DNA of 64,000 nt from UBA5109 sp965661005 (GCA_965661005.1 CBFICB010000006.1:1-64000); one strand, 5' to 3'; shown: positions 1 to 9,190, counted from the first letter of the stretch. Notes: generated from the sequence alone by a model not told the origin. Made by a program: numbers and translations.

Positions 1-1730
1 TGCTAAGCCCACTATTCCTGAATTCAGCGTCTGCCGCTGAACAAGTAATGGTCGGAGAAGGCAATACCGCTTTTGCCGCTATGGGTGACTTCACGCCGGT
101 TACCGATGAAATGCTCCAAAACCCTGATCCTGCCGACTGGTTAATGTGGCGACGCACACTAAATTCATGGGGTCATAGCCCGCTTGATCAAATCAACGCA
201 GATAATGTCGATGAACTTCGTATGGTCTGGACCCGAGGCCTAGGTGACGGCATTCAAGAAGGTACAGCACTCGTGCACGATGGCATCATGTTTTTCCCTA
301 ACCCCTGGGATGTCACACAAGCTATCGACATCGAATCTGGTGACCTTATCTGGGAGCACAGACGTCGCTTACCAGATGAAAGTGAACTAAGACCTTACTT
401 CCCGGTACCCGATATCAATCGCAACCTGGCCATTTACGAGAACCTGATCATTGATACCAGTGCCGATGACTATATTTATGCTCTGGACGCCCGTACCGGA
501 GAAATGGTTTGGGAGACTCAAATTCTGGATTATCGTGCTGGCGCCCAGCAAACTTCCGGACCCATCATTGCTAATGGCATGGCTATTTCAGGTCGTGGTT
601 GTGAGCCTGAAGGCAGCCCGGATGCCTGTATTATGACCGCTCATGACGCCAGAACCGGACGCGAAATCTGGCGTACCAGCACCATTGCCCGTATGGGTGA
701 AGAAAATGGTGATAGCTGGGGTGATATGCTCGACAGTGAACGCTGGCATGTTGGCACCTGGTTAGTGCCTTCCTATGACCCAGAATTAAATCTGGTTTAT
801 TTTGGTACTTCGGTAACTTCACCAGCACCTAAATACACAATGGCCGGTAATGAATACGACTACCTTTATCATAATTCTACTTTAGCACTTGATGCCGATA
901 CTGGTGAGATCGTTTGGTATTACCAGCATTTAGTCGACCACTGGGATTATGACTTCCCCTTTGAAAGACTGTTAGTTGATACTGCTGTTGCGCCTGATCC
1001 TGATAGCGTTAGCTGGATTAACCCTGACATTGAGCCTGGTGAAGTTCGTAAAGTACTGACGGGTATACCTGGCAAACCCGGTTTAGTCTATACCCTGGAT
1101 AGAGAAACAGGCGAGTTCCTGTGGGCTACAGCAGCGGTTTATCAGAACCTGGTGTCTGATATTGATGTGAATACCGGTGCAGTATCCATTAATCCAGAGG
1201 TCTTGTTTACTGAAGTTGGGCAATCAGTATTTGCCTGTGGCGGCTTAAGCCGTGGCTGGCCTTCAGGGACTTACAGCCCGGATACTAATGCCATGTATTT
1301 CCCCTTAGCACGTCAATGCCAAACAATCACAGCAACCCTGACAGAGCCATCTCTGGAAAACCTTTACGGAATTTTTGGCCGCGCTGAAGACCTGCCTGCG
1401 GGTCAAGAAACTGCCCCTCACTCGGTCACCGCTATTTCTGCTGAGACTGGTGAAACCCTTTGGACCTACGAGCAAGATGCAACCATGATGACTCTGCTAT
1501 CAACATCTGGCGGCCTGATTTTCGGTGGTGATAACAATGGCCGCATGAAAGCTTTTGACCAAGAGACAGGTGAAGTCTTATGGGAGATCAACCTGGGTTC
1601 TACACTCAGCGGTTACCCAACCACGTTCATGGTTAATGGCAAACAGTATTTGGCAGTAAGTACCGGCATGTCTATATATGCTGGACTAACGGATGCTAAC
1701 AATTTATTCGTATTTGCCTTACCTGACTAA
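1..1730 (+). CDS. PQQ-dependent dehydrogenase, exported (5' partial)
   Basis: An eight-bladed quinoprotein dehydrogenase of the methanol/alcohol dehydrogenase type, expected to oxidise an alcohol in the periplasm with PQQ. The frame is open to the left edge and the first codons read as the end of a signal peptide (LFLNSASA-AEQ), so the true start lies outside the window. Repeated blade motifs of the form ALDxxTGExxW are visible (around 480-510, 895-920, 1090-1110, 1555-1580), as is the HWDYDF segment (about 937-954) with the Asp expected near PQQ. The vicinal Cys pair (CCDxxNRG) found in classical members is replaced by VPDINRNL at about 405-428. The substrate cannot be told. A strong terminator follows. 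Confidence 0.88.
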   Translation, partial: LSPLFLNSASAAEQVMVGEGNTAFAAMGDFTPVTDEMLQNPDPADWLMWRRTLNSWGHSPLDQINADNVDELRMVWTRGLGDGIQEGTALVHDGIMFFPNPWDVTQAIDIESGDLIWEHRRRLPDESELRPYFPVPDINRNLAIYENLIIDTSADDYIYALDARTGEMVWETQILDYRAGAQQTSGPIIANGMAISGRGCEPEGSPDACIMTAHDARTGREIWRTSTIARMGEENGDSWGDMLDSERWHVGTWLVPSYDPELNLVYFGTSVTSPAPKYTMAGNEYDYLYHNSTLALDADTGEIVWYYQHLVDHWDYDFPFERLLVDTAVAPDPDSVSWINPDIEPGEVRKVLTGIPGKPGLVYTLDRETGEFLWATAAVYQNLVSDIDVNTGAVSINPEVLFTEVGQSVFACGGLSRGWPSGTYSPDTNAMYFPLARQCQTITATLTEPSLENLYGIFGRAEDLPAGQETAPHSVTAISAETGETLWTYEQDATMMTLLSTSGGLIFGGDNNGRMKAFDQETGEVLWEINLGSTLSGYPTTFMVNGKQYLAVSTGMSIYAGLTDANNLFVFALPD

Positions 1731-1742
1731 TAAAAAGTAATT

Positions 1743-1785
1743 ACCCAAAAGGCCATTTTTTAATGGCCTTTTTATTGGGTTTTTA
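1743..1785 (+). terminator. Rho-independent terminator after PQQ dehydrogenase
   Basis: An 11-bp perfect stem (AAAAGGCCATT at 1747-1757 with AATGGCCTTTT at 1762-1772) is flanked by a further ACCC/GGGT pairing and followed by a T-rich run, 12 bases after the stop codon. Confidence 0.85.
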
Positions 1786-1832
1786 TTGCCTTTTTATACT
1801 GTAATAAATTTTTAATTATTCAGAGTTACTCC

Positions 1833-2843
1833 ATGAGCACGCAAAAGATTCCTGCCATAAAAAGGGAAATGTCCACGATTGGATTGTGGCTGGCAGCTGT
1901 TGTTTTTTATCTTTTAGTGGTACCCCTAAATTGGATTCTTGGAGTATTTTCAAGGCCAGGTGCTTTACTAAATATTATGGGTAAAAGAGGGGCAAACCCA
2001 AAAAAACTCAGAGCAGTATTTAAAGATTACCAACCTGATGCTGGTGATATTTTTGTTAGTACTTTTTCAAAAAGTGGAACCAACTGGATGATGCAGATTG
2101 CTCATCAGATAGCCTGGCTTGGTGAGGGCGAATACGAAAACATTCACGATGCTGTTGCCTGGCCAGATACGCCAAGTAAAAGAGCTCAAAAAACCATCAC
2201 CCCCTTACTTGGTAATGAAATTAAAGAACTTAGTCCGACCGGTTTGCGAGTCATAAAAACCCATATATCTGCTCTCTATGTGCCTTACAATGAACAAGCA
2301 AAATACCTGGTTGTAATACGTGACCCAAAAGAAGTTTTTGTATCGAGCTACCCTTTTGTTGCAAGCCTGGCAGGACCTCTATTGCCAGATGTTGAGAACT
2401 GGCTGGACGCATTTCTAACAAAGCATTGGTCAATGAATTTTGGCAGTACCTGGGCAGAACATACCAACAGTTATTGGCAATTAAGAAACAAACCTAACGT
2501 CTTGCTTATTTCATATACAGAATTGAAACATAAGCCAGAAGCAGGCATTCGTCGAGTAGCTGAAACATTGGGTGTTGATTTAACTGAAGAACAATTCAAC
2601 AAAGTCGTTGAGAAAAGCTCGCTTGAGTATATGAAAGGTATCAACCATAAATTTAACCCAATGAGCGGTGGAAAATTTCCATGGGGCAGCGACTTCACAA
2701 TGATAAGAAAAGGTGAAACAGGTAAGTCTTCGGAACTACTTTCAAAAGCACAGCAGATTAGAATAGACGAGCACTTTATGCAGGAATTAAGAGATCTAGA
2801 CTCAGATTTTCCCTATGCAGAATTCTGCCATATTACTGAATAG
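1833..2843 (+). CDS. Sulfotransferase domain protein with N-terminal hydrophobic segment
   Basis: A PAPS-dependent sulfotransferase of the cytosolic SULT-like type; it would transfer sulfate from PAPS to a hydroxyl or amine acceptor. The 5'-phosphosulfate loop TFSKSGTNW lies at residues 77-85 and the 3'-phosphate motif VVIRDPKEVFVSS at about 160-172. The C-terminal RKGETGKS resembles the RKGxxGDW-type end of the family. At 336 residues it is somewhat longer than usual because of an N-terminal hydrophobic stretch (residues 16-40) that may be a membrane anchor. It stands alone between a terminator and the convergent manB gene. The acceptor is unknown. Confidence 0.85.
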   Translation: MSTQKIPAIKREMSTIGLWLAAVVFYLLVVPLNWILGVFSRPGALLNIMGKRGANPKKLRAVFKDYQPDAGDIFVSTFSKSGTNWMMQIAHQIAWLGEGEYENIHDAVAWPDTPSKRAQKTITPLLGNEIKELSPTGLRVIKTHISALYVPYNEQAKYLVVIRDPKEVFVSSYPFVASLAGPLLPDVENWLDAFLTKHWSMNFGSTWAEHTNSYWQLRNKPNVLLISYTELKHKPEAGIRRVAETLGVDLTEEQFNKVVEKSSLEYMKGINHKFNPMSGGKFPWGSDFTMIRKGETGKSSELLSKAQQIRIDEHFMQELRDLDSDFPYAEFCHITE

Positions 2844-2863
2844 TCAGGTCAGGGTAAGTAACG

Positions 2864-4210
2864 CTAGAGTAGCTGCAATATTTCCTGAGTTTTACTTTCC
2901 ATGAGGGTCTGATCAGCTCTTGATTCAACATTTAGTCGAATCACCGGCTCGGTATTTGACATACGTAAATTAAAACGCCATTCCCCCATATCCATACTTA
3001 GGCCATCAGTAAAATCTGTTGCTAATGCCGCATCTGCGTAAACCTGCTGAACTTTTTCAATGGAAGCTTTTGCATCTTCAACTTCACGATTAATTTCTCC
3101 GCTAGCGGGAAACGCTTGCATTCTTTGTTCGACCAGACTTGAAAATTTCTGACCGCAAAGCGAAAGTATTTCTGTCACCAGCAACCAGGGAATCATGCCA
3201 CTATCGCAATAAAAGAAATCTCTAAAATAATGGTGAGCACTCATTTCGCCACCATAGACAGCATCTACTTGACGCATTTTTTCTTTAATAAAAGCATGCC
3301 CACTTTTGCACAACACTGCTTCACCACCAAACTCTTCAACAACGGCTAAAGTATTCCAACTCAAACGCGGATCATGAATAATTTTTTCACCTGCTTGTTT
3401 CTTTAAAAAAGCCTCGGCTAAGAGACCAACAATGTAATACCCTTCGATGAATGTGCCCTTTTCATCAAAGAAAAAACAGCGATCAAAATCACCGTCCCAG
3501 GCAATTCCTAAATCGGCATTATGCTCAAGTATGGCATCTATAGTGGACTGGCGATTCTCTTCCAGCAGGGGGTTGGGAACACCATTCGGGAAGTTGCCAT
3601 CAGCCTTATGGTGAATTTTTATAAACTCAATTGGCAGGTGCGCTTCAAGCAAATCGATCACCGACCCTGCTCCACCATTACCGGCATTGCAAACAACTTT
3701 TAGGGGCTTTAATAAAGACAGGTCAATATATGCAAGTAAATGATCGATATAGGCTTGCTTGACGTCAACTAGCTCTACCTGGCCTTTCTTCCCAGGCATT
3801 GCGAATTCATTTTTTTCAGCCAGGGCTTTGATTTCCTTTAAACCGGTGTCGCTACTGATTGGTTTGGAATCTTCCCTTACAAACTTCATGCCATTGTAGT
3901 CTTTAGGGTTATGACTCGCAGTAACAACGATGCCTCCATCCATACCAAGATGGCTGGTCGCAAAATATATTTCTTCTGTGCCACATTGACCAATATTACT
4001 GACATTAACACCAGCATCAGTTAAACCATTAATTAGAGCCTGACATATTTGCTGGCTACTTAAACGAATGTCATATCCCACAACAACCTGTTTTGGCTTC
4101 AAAAAGGCCGCATAAGCCTTACCAATTCGATAAGCGACATCTTCATTGAGTTGGTCAGGAATACGACCTCGGACATCATAAGCTTTAAAACACGTTATTT
4201 CCTGAATCAC
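2864..4210 (-). CDS. manB: Phosphomannomutase
   Basis: Interconverts mannose 6-phosphate and mannose 1-phosphate for GDP-mannose synthesis. The 448-residue protein matches E. coli CpsG/ManB along its length as I recall it. It has the phosphoserine loop TASHNPKDYNG (active Ser near 99), the metal loop DGDFDR (239-244), the sugar-specificity segment GEMSAHHYFRD (321-331) and a C-terminal phosphate-binding SNTEPVIRLN. It begins with GTG, and TCFKAYDVRG aligns with the family start. It lies 23 bp downstream of galU on the same strand, so the two probably form an operon for surface-polysaccharide precursors. An AlgC-type dual mutase is less likely from the motif spellings. Confidence 0.92.
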   Translation of the reverse strand: MIQEITCFKAYDVRGRIPDQLNEDVAYRIGKAYAAFLKPKQVVVGYDIRLSSQQICQALINGLTDAGVNVSNIGQCGTEEIYFATSHLGMDGGIVVTASHNPKDYNGMKFVREDSKPISSDTGLKEIKALAEKNEFAMPGKKGQVELVDVKQAYIDHLLAYIDLSLLKPLKVVCNAGNGGAGSVIDLLEAHLPIEFIKIHHKADGNFPNGVPNPLLEENRQSTIDAILEHNADLGIAWDGDFDRCFFFDEKGTFIEGYYIVGLLAEAFLKKQAGEKIIHDPRLSWNTLAVVEEFGGEAVLCKSGHAFIKEKMRQVDAVYGGEMSAHHYFRDFFYCDSGMIPWLLVTEILSLCGQKFSSLVEQRMQAFPASGEINREVEDAKASIEKVQQVYADAALATDFTDGLSMDMGEWRFNLRMSNTEPVIRLNVESRADQTLMESKTQEILQLL

Positions 4211-4233
4211 TAGCTTCCCTCTTTTCGATAATT

Positions 4234-5076
4234 CTAATCTAATGCTTTATAAACATTTTCATAATAAAAAACGCCTGCTTCCATAAAGCCGCTTACGCTA
4301 CCGCAATCGAAGCGTCTGCCTTTAAATTTGTAGGCCAAAACGCCACCTTGTTTTACCTGTGTCATTAAAGCGTCCGTGATCTGTACTTCACCATTTCTGC
4401 CCGGGGGCGTTTGTCGAATAATGTCAAAAATATCAGGTGTTAATATATAACGACCGATGATAGCCAAATTGCTCGGTGCATCTTCCGGCGCTGGTTTTTC
4501 GACCATATCGTTGATTCGCAATACACCTGGTTCAATTTCTTCACCGGCTATAACACCATATTTATGAGTTTCATCGCTTGGAACTTCCTCTATCGCAACT
4601 ATGCTGCATTGGTGTTTTTTATACAGGTCTACCATTTGTGATAAAACGCCCTGATCCGGGGAATAACACAAGTCATCGGCTAGCACTACGGCGAATGCCT
4701 GATCACCAATTAAAGTTTCGCCGGTTAAAATAGCATGGCCCAAACCTTTCATTTCTATCTGACGCGTATAGGAAAAAACGCAATCATTAATTATTTTACG
4801 TATGTCTTCTAAATATTTTTCTTTACCGCTACCGGATATCTGGTGCTCAAGCTCATAATTTGTATCAAAGTAATCGGCTATTGCACGCTTACCTCTACCT
4901 GTAATAATTGCCATATTATCCATGCCAGCCTGCATGGCTTCTTCAACACCATATTCAATCAATGGTTTATTAACAACGGGCAACATTTCTTTAGGCATAG
5001 ATTTTGTCGCCGGTAAAAAACGGCTACCGTAACCTGCTGCGGGGAATAGACATTTCTTTATAACTTGCTCAGTCAT
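4234..5076 (-). CDS. galU: UTP-glucose-1-phosphate uridylyltransferase
   Basis: Makes UDP-glucose from UTP and glucose 1-phosphate. The 280-residue protein has the nucleotidyltransferase signature FPAAGYGSRFLPATKSMPKE at residues 11-30, the VLADDL metal-site segment, and ends at the usual length for GalU. An AGGAAG Shine-Dalgarno sequence precedes the ATG. It is the first gene of a probable galU-manB operon and is divergent from fabA, with about 280 bp between the coding starts. Confidence 0.95.
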   Translation of the reverse strand: MTEQVIKKCLFPAAGYGSRFLPATKSMPKEMLPVVNKPLIEYGVEEAMQAGMDNMAIITGRGKRAIADYFDTNYELEHQISGSGKEKYLEDIRKIINDCVFSYTRQIEMKGLGHAILTGETLIGDQAFAVVLADDLCYSPDQGVLSQMVDLYKKHQCSIVAIEEVPSDETHKYGVIAGEEIEPGVLRINDMVEKPAPEDAPSNLAIIGRYILTPDIFDIIRQTPPGRNGEVQITDALMTQVKQGGVLAYKFKGRRFDCGSVSGFMEAGVFYYENVYKALD

Positions 5077-5293
5077 TTCTTCCTAACCTCATTTAATTAC
5101 TTCTCCCATAGATGCCAGTCTCGATAAAGAGCTTAATATTATCTTCACTCTGATAATGACCACTATAAACACCAGACAAAAATCAACTTCATCTTGGAAA
5201 TGCTTAAGTTGATTTTTTATTGAGTTGGCATGAGTGCTGCGTATTATACCCACATATGTATTGAAATAATTATCGTTTCAGCCCACTTATCTC

Positions 5294-5299
5294 TATAAT
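5294..5299 (+). promoter_or_regulatory. Candidate fabA -10 box
   Basis: A perfect TATAAT lies in the galU/fabA intergenic region. No good -35 is seen 16-18 bp upstream (TTATCG at 5270-5275 is poor), so an activator may be needed. Transcription from it would start near 5306, only a few bases before the upstream TTG at 5309. That argues for the downstream ATG as the fabA start. Confidence 0.4.
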
Positions 5300-5359
5300 A
5301 GCGGCCTTTTGTCGATGATCAATGTCGATCAAGTACCCGCAGGCTACAATTGGAAAATT

Positions 5360-5890
5360 ATGACAACTGAATTTTTGCCAAAAAGCAGTTATACAAAAGA
5401 AGAGCTCTTAGAGTGTGGCCATGGAGAATTATTTGGCCCAGGCAACCCTAAACTACCCATCGATAATATGCTGATGATGGACAGAATTGTTGAAATTTCT
5501 TCAGATGGCGGCAGCGAAGGTAAAGGCCATATTATTGCTGAACTCGATATAAAACCTGACCTTTGGTTTTTCGATTGTCATTTTGATGGAGATCCCGTTA
5601 TGCCAGGCTGTCTTGGGCTTGATGCCATGTGGCAGTTAGTTGGTTTCTATTTGGGTTGGCGCGGCAATAATGGCAAAGGCCGGGCTTTGGGTTGCGGCGA
5701 AGTTAAATTTACAGGCGAAATTTTGCCTAATCACAAAAAAGTTGTCTATGAATTAAATATCAAACGTCTCATCGAACGAAAATTGATCATGGGTATTGCT
5801 GATGGCACTGTTTCAGTAGATGGGCAGGTCATTTATACTACTAAAGGTTTAAAAGTCGGTTTATTTAAACCGGATGAGTCATTATCCTGA
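5360..5890 (+). CDS. fabA: 3-hydroxydecanoyl-ACP dehydratase/isomerase
   Basis: Dehydrates 3-hydroxyacyl-ACP and isomerises trans-2- to cis-3-decenoyl-ACP, the entry to anaerobic unsaturated fatty acid synthesis. The catalytic His lies in WFFDCHFDGDPVMPGC and the catalytic Asp in GLDAMWQL. The frame can be extended upstream to a TTG at 5309, but family proteins start close to the SYTKEELL segment. The ATG at 5360 gives 176 residues, near the E. coli length of 172, with a GGA five bases upstream. fabB follows after 41 bp, the usual fabAB pair. Confidence 0.94.
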   Translation: MTTEFLPKSSYTKEELLECGHGELFGPGNPKLPIDNMLMMDRIVEISSDGGSEGKGHIIAELDIKPDLWFFDCHFDGDPVMPGCLGLDAMWQLVGFYLGWRGNNGKGRALGCGEVKFTGEILPNHKKVVYELNIKRLIERKLIMGIADGTVSVDGQVIYTTKGLKVGLFKPDESLS

Positions 5891-5931
5891 TAACAGTCAT
5901 GGTTTAAAGATAGTTTAGAGGATTTGCATTA

Positions 5932-7149
5932 ATGCGTCGTGTTGTCATTACAGGTATGGGAATTGTTTCCTGCCTTGGTACAGATAAAGAGTCGGTCACC
6001 GATTCCCTTTTAACTGGTCGAAGTGGTATCAGTTACCGCCCAGATTATGCAGAAGCAGGTATGCGCAGCCATGTCGCTGGCGCAGTTGAGATCGATTTTT
6101 CAGAGCATATCGATCGGAAAAGTTTAAGGTTCATGGGATCCGCTGCAGCTTATGGTTATATTTCTATGGACAGAGCTATTGCTGACGCTGGTCTGACTGA
6201 AGATCAAGTTTCCAATATTCGTACTGGCATTATTATGGGCTCAGGCGGCACGTCGACCGAAGACCAGGTAGAAGCCGTTGATATACTAAGAGAAAAAGGC
6301 TTGAAAAGGGTCGGCCCTTATCGTGTGACTCGCACCATGGGTAGTACAGTTTCAGCTTGTTTGGCGACACCTTTCAAAATCAAAGGGGTTAATTACTCCA
6401 TTTCTTCAGCATGTTCAACCAGTGCTCATTGCATTGGTAATGCAATGGAACTCATCCAGTTAGGCAAGCAAGATATGGTATTCGCTGGTGGCGGCGAATC
6501 AGAACATTGGTCGCTAAGCTGCATGTTTGATGCTATGGGCGCCCTTTCCACCAAATATAATGAATCCCCTGATAAAGCATCTAGAGCTTATGATGCCGAC
6601 CGCGATGGTTTTGTCATTGCAGGCGGTGGCGGCACTTTAGTGGTGGAAGAGCTGGAACATGCTCTGGCGCGTGGCGCTAAAATCTATGCCGAGCTGACCG
6701 GCTATGGCGCCACATCCGATGGTTATGACATGGTGGCGCCTTCTGGAGAAGGCGCTGTTCGATGTATGCAAATGGCCATGGCAACTGCAAATAATGATAT
6801 TGATTACATAAATGCCCATGGTACCAGCACACCGGTAGGCGACATTCAGGAAATAAAAGCGGTGAAAGAAGTGTTTGGCGACAACATTCCAGCCATAAAT
6901 TCCACCAAATCACTGTCTGGCCATTCCCTGGGTGCGGCAGGTGTTCAGGAAGCCATCTATAGCTTACTGATGATGGAAAACAACTTTATTGCGGCTTCTG
7001 CCAACATTGAAAATCTTGATCCTGAAGTTGAAGGTGTTCCGGTGGTAAGACAGCGAATGGATGGTGTAAGCCTAAATACCATTATGTCCAACAGTTTTGG
7101 TTTTGGAGGCACAAACGCCACATTGATATTTGAGCGTTACAAGGCTTAA
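5932..7149 (+). CDS. fabB: 3-oxoacyl-ACP synthase I
   Basis: Elongating beta-ketoacyl-ACP synthase that extends the cis-3-decenoyl product of FabA. The 405-residue protein carries the Cys-His-His triad: Cys161 in SSACSTSAH, His296 in NAHGTSTPVGD and His331 in SLSGHSLGAAG. The C-terminal NSFGFGGTNA is the family signature. A GAGGA Shine-Dalgarno sequence precedes the ATG. Pairing with fabA identifies it as FabB rather than FabF. Confidence 0.95.
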   Translation: MRRVVITGMGIVSCLGTDKESVTDSLLTGRSGISYRPDYAEAGMRSHVAGAVEIDFSEHIDRKSLRFMGSAAAYGYISMDRAIADAGLTEDQVSNIRTGIIMGSGGTSTEDQVEAVDILREKGLKRVGPYRVTRTMGSTVSACLATPFKIKGVNYSISSACSTSAHCIGNAMELIQLGKQDMVFAGGGESEHWSLSCMFDAMGALSTKYNESPDKASRAYDADRDGFVIAGGGGTLVVEELEHALARGAKIYAELTGYGATSDGYDMVAPSGEGAVRCMQMAMATANNDIDYINAHGTSTPVGDIQEIKAVKEVFGDNIPAINSTKSLSGHSLGAAGVQEAIYSLLMMENNFIAASANIENLDPEVEGVPVVRQRMDGVSLNTIMSNSFGFGGTNATLIFERYKA

Positions 7150-7220
7150 CTATCTGGACCGCTAACCATCGATATCAAGACTTTGTTAAATTTCTTACAC
7201 TAAATCGTGAGGTGAAGCCT

Positions 7221-7715
7221 ATGCTTACCGCACTTAAAAACATCATATTTTTTACCTGCCTGATGCTGTCTTCAGCAAAGCTCTACGCTCAGTTGCTTAA
7301 TAATTCTTCCAGTGACCTTTTAGGCAATAATAGTGCAGCCTTAAGTACTTCTGCTGTGCAATCCGTATTACCTGCCGACTCTGCCTTCGCCCTTAGTGCT
7401 TATTTAGAAGCGCCCAACACACTGTTACTGCGCTGGGATATAGAAGATGGTTATTATCTTTATCAGAAAAGTTTAAATTTTATTGAATCCAATAATAACA
7501 GCCTACAAAAACCTGTTATTCCAATGGGGGTTCACATAGAAGATGAATTTTTTGGTGAGGTTGAAGTGTATTATCAACAATTACTTATTCGCATCCCCTT
7601 TGATAATACTGTTGTTGGCGACAATATTTCCTTGCAGCTCAATTACCAGGGCTGTGCAGCAGACAGTTACTGTTACCCTATGCAGTACAAAGAACTCAAG
7701 CTGGAAATAATCTAG
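7221..7715 (+). CDS. Stand-alone DsbD N-terminal (alpha) domain, periplasmic
   Basis: Matches only the N-terminal domain of thiol:disulfide interchange protein DsbD, the module that passes electrons to DsbC and DsbG. A signal peptide (residues 1-24) precedes the domain. The redox Cys pair is present in YQGCAADSYCYP, and the cap loop reads DEFFG. The protein stops right after the domain (164 residues); the eight-helix DsbD-beta and thioredoxin-like gamma domains are absent and no remnant follows. A GTG at 7212 is in frame, but GAGGTGA at 7209-7215 is well placed for the ATG at 7221. In Pseudomonas a full dsbD lies directly upstream of aroQ, so this may be a reduced DsbD at its old locus. Confidence 0.8.
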   Translation: MLTALKNIIFFTCLMLSSAKLYAQLLNNSSSDLLGNNSAALSTSAVQSVLPADSAFALSAYLEAPNTLLLRWDIEDGYYLYQKSLNFIESNNNSLQKPVIPMGVHIEDEFFGEVEVYYQQLLIRIPFDNTVVGDNISLQLNYQGCAADSYCYPMQYKELKLEII

Positions 7716-7826
7716 TTCTTAAACACTTTTACTTTTCATAAAGTTTCACTCCCCTGTTACACTGACTTTAACTGTCTATAGTCAAAGTGACTATACATAA
7801 ATGCTTAGATATTTTAGGTTCATGTA

Positions 7827-8987
7827 ATGGAATCAGAATCTTTACTTTTCCCTTTTTTCCTGATTTTTAGCGGAGCGGCACTGCTAAGTACTCTGGCGCT
7901 TTTTTTAAGGCAACCGCTTTTAGTTGCCTACATAGTGATTGGCGTTCTATTGGGGCCTTACGGGCTCAGCTATATTTCAGACCCTACTCTGTTAACAGAC
8001 ATTTCCGAATTTGGAATAATTTTTCTTCTATTCCTGCTTGGCCTTGATATGCAACCAGCAAAATTACTGTCCACGCTTAAGAAAACTTTTCTGGTAACCC
8101 TGGCTAGTGCACTCATCTTTCTCTTGATAGGTTTCAGCACAGGATTAATCTTTGCTTTCTCCACCATTGAAAGTCTGGTCATTGGATTTAGCATGATTTT
8201 TTCAAGCACAATTATCGGCATCAAGTTACTGCCGACCACTGTGCTTCATCAGAAACATATGGGTGAAATCATGGTTGGCATTCTATTGTTACAGGATTTT
8301 ATTGCTATCTTCATTTTGGTTTTCCTGAATTCTGGCACCTTCGAACAAGCAACGGCAATTCGCGTTTTGCTGGCACTGCCTTTATTAATCGCCGCTGCCT
8401 ATATCTCGACTCAATACATTTTAATAAAGCTTATCGCTCGCTTTGATCAGTTTAAGGAATATATTTTTCTTCTGGCCATTGGCTGGTGCCTTGCTGTTGC
8501 TGAAATGGCATCCTTTCTGGGTTTGTCAGCTGAAATTGGGGCTTTTATCGCAGGTGTTTCTCTCGCCACCAGCCCAATCGCCTTGTATATCGCTATTAAC
8601 TTAAAGCCTCTAAGAGACTTCTTCCTTATACTTTTCTTTTTCTCTCTGGGCGCTCAGTTCAATATCTCGCTGCTCAGCCAAATTATTTGGCCAGCCTTAT
8701 TGTTAGCAGGATTAGCCTTAACTATAAAACCCGTAGTTTTTCATTTTCTACTTAAAAAATTCAGTGAAAGGGATAGTTTAGCCTGGGATGCAGGATTAAG
8801 GCTGGGACAAATTAGTGAGTTTTCCCTGCTGATTGCATTTGTTGCCACCCAATCAGGGGTGATTGGGGAAGCAGCGTCTTTGGTGATTCAGGGCGCTGCC
8901 ATTGTCACCTTCCTTATCTCTTCGTATATCATTGTCTTATTCTGCCCTTCACCCATTTCCATTTCCAGTAAGCTGCGGCGAGACTGA
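7827..8987 (+). CDS. CPA2-family cation:proton antiporter (Kef-like membrane domain)
   Basis: A polytopic inner-membrane protein with about a dozen hydrophobic segments typical of Na+/H+ or K+/H+ exchangers of the CPA2/Kef type. It includes the FGIIFLLFLLGLDM segment near residue 70 and GLSAEIGAFIAGVSLA near 235. At 386 residues it lacks the C-terminal TrkA-N/RCK nucleotide-binding domain of KefB and KefC. The ion is not predictable. It is inserted between the DsbD-like gene and aroQ; downstream is 270 bp of non-coding sequence with the duplicated promoter-like elements. Confidence 0.87.
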   Translation: MESESLLFPFFLIFSGAALLSTLALFLRQPLLVAYIVIGVLLGPYGLSYISDPTLLTDISEFGIIFLLFLLGLDMQPAKLLSTLKKTFLVTLASALIFLLIGFSTGLIFAFSTIESLVIGFSMIFSSTIIGIKLLPTTVLHQKHMGEIMVGILLLQDFIAIFILVFLNSGTFEQATAIRVLLALPLLIAAAYISTQYILIKLIARFDQFKEYIFLLAIGWCLAVAEMASFLGLSAEIGAFIAGVSLATSPIALYIAINLKPLRDFFLILFFFSLGAQFNISLLSQIIWPALLLAGLALTIKPVVFHFLLKKFSERDSLAWDAGLRLGQISEFSLLIAFVATQSGVIGEAASLVIQGAAIVTFLISSYIIVLFCPSPISISSKLRRD

Positions 8988-9133
8988 ATATAATCGCAGA
9001 AATAGACCGCTACTATTACTTCTTACATTCTTTTCTGAAAAAGCGCTCAAAATAGCTTCGGTCACTCCAACTTTCTTCTTTTTTACGTTTAATTGGTGAT
9101 TATTGGCGTATCTTTAGCAAAATATCGTAAAAG

Positions 9134-9170
9134 TTGCTGACATTTGCTGCTAAAATCGTAAAATAAGCAG
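9134..9170 (+). promoter_or_regulatory. Promoter-like direct repeat, copy 1, upstream of aroQ
   Basis: First copy of a 37-bp element repeated at 9191-9227 with four mismatches. Inside it, CTGACA (9137-9142, five of six to the -35 consensus) is separated by 16 bp from TAAAAT (9159-9164, five of six to the -10). A degenerate partial third copy (GCAAAATATCGTAAAA) lies just upstream at about 9117-9132. Confidence 0.55.
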
Positions 9171-9190
9171 AATAATTAAATTAATAAAAA

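Noticed and set aside
5309..5359. TTG at 5309 as the fabA start
   Set aside because: The extra 17 residues are not family-like, no Shine-Dalgarno sequence precedes it, and it would lie a few bases from the predicted transcription start of the TATAAT at 5294.
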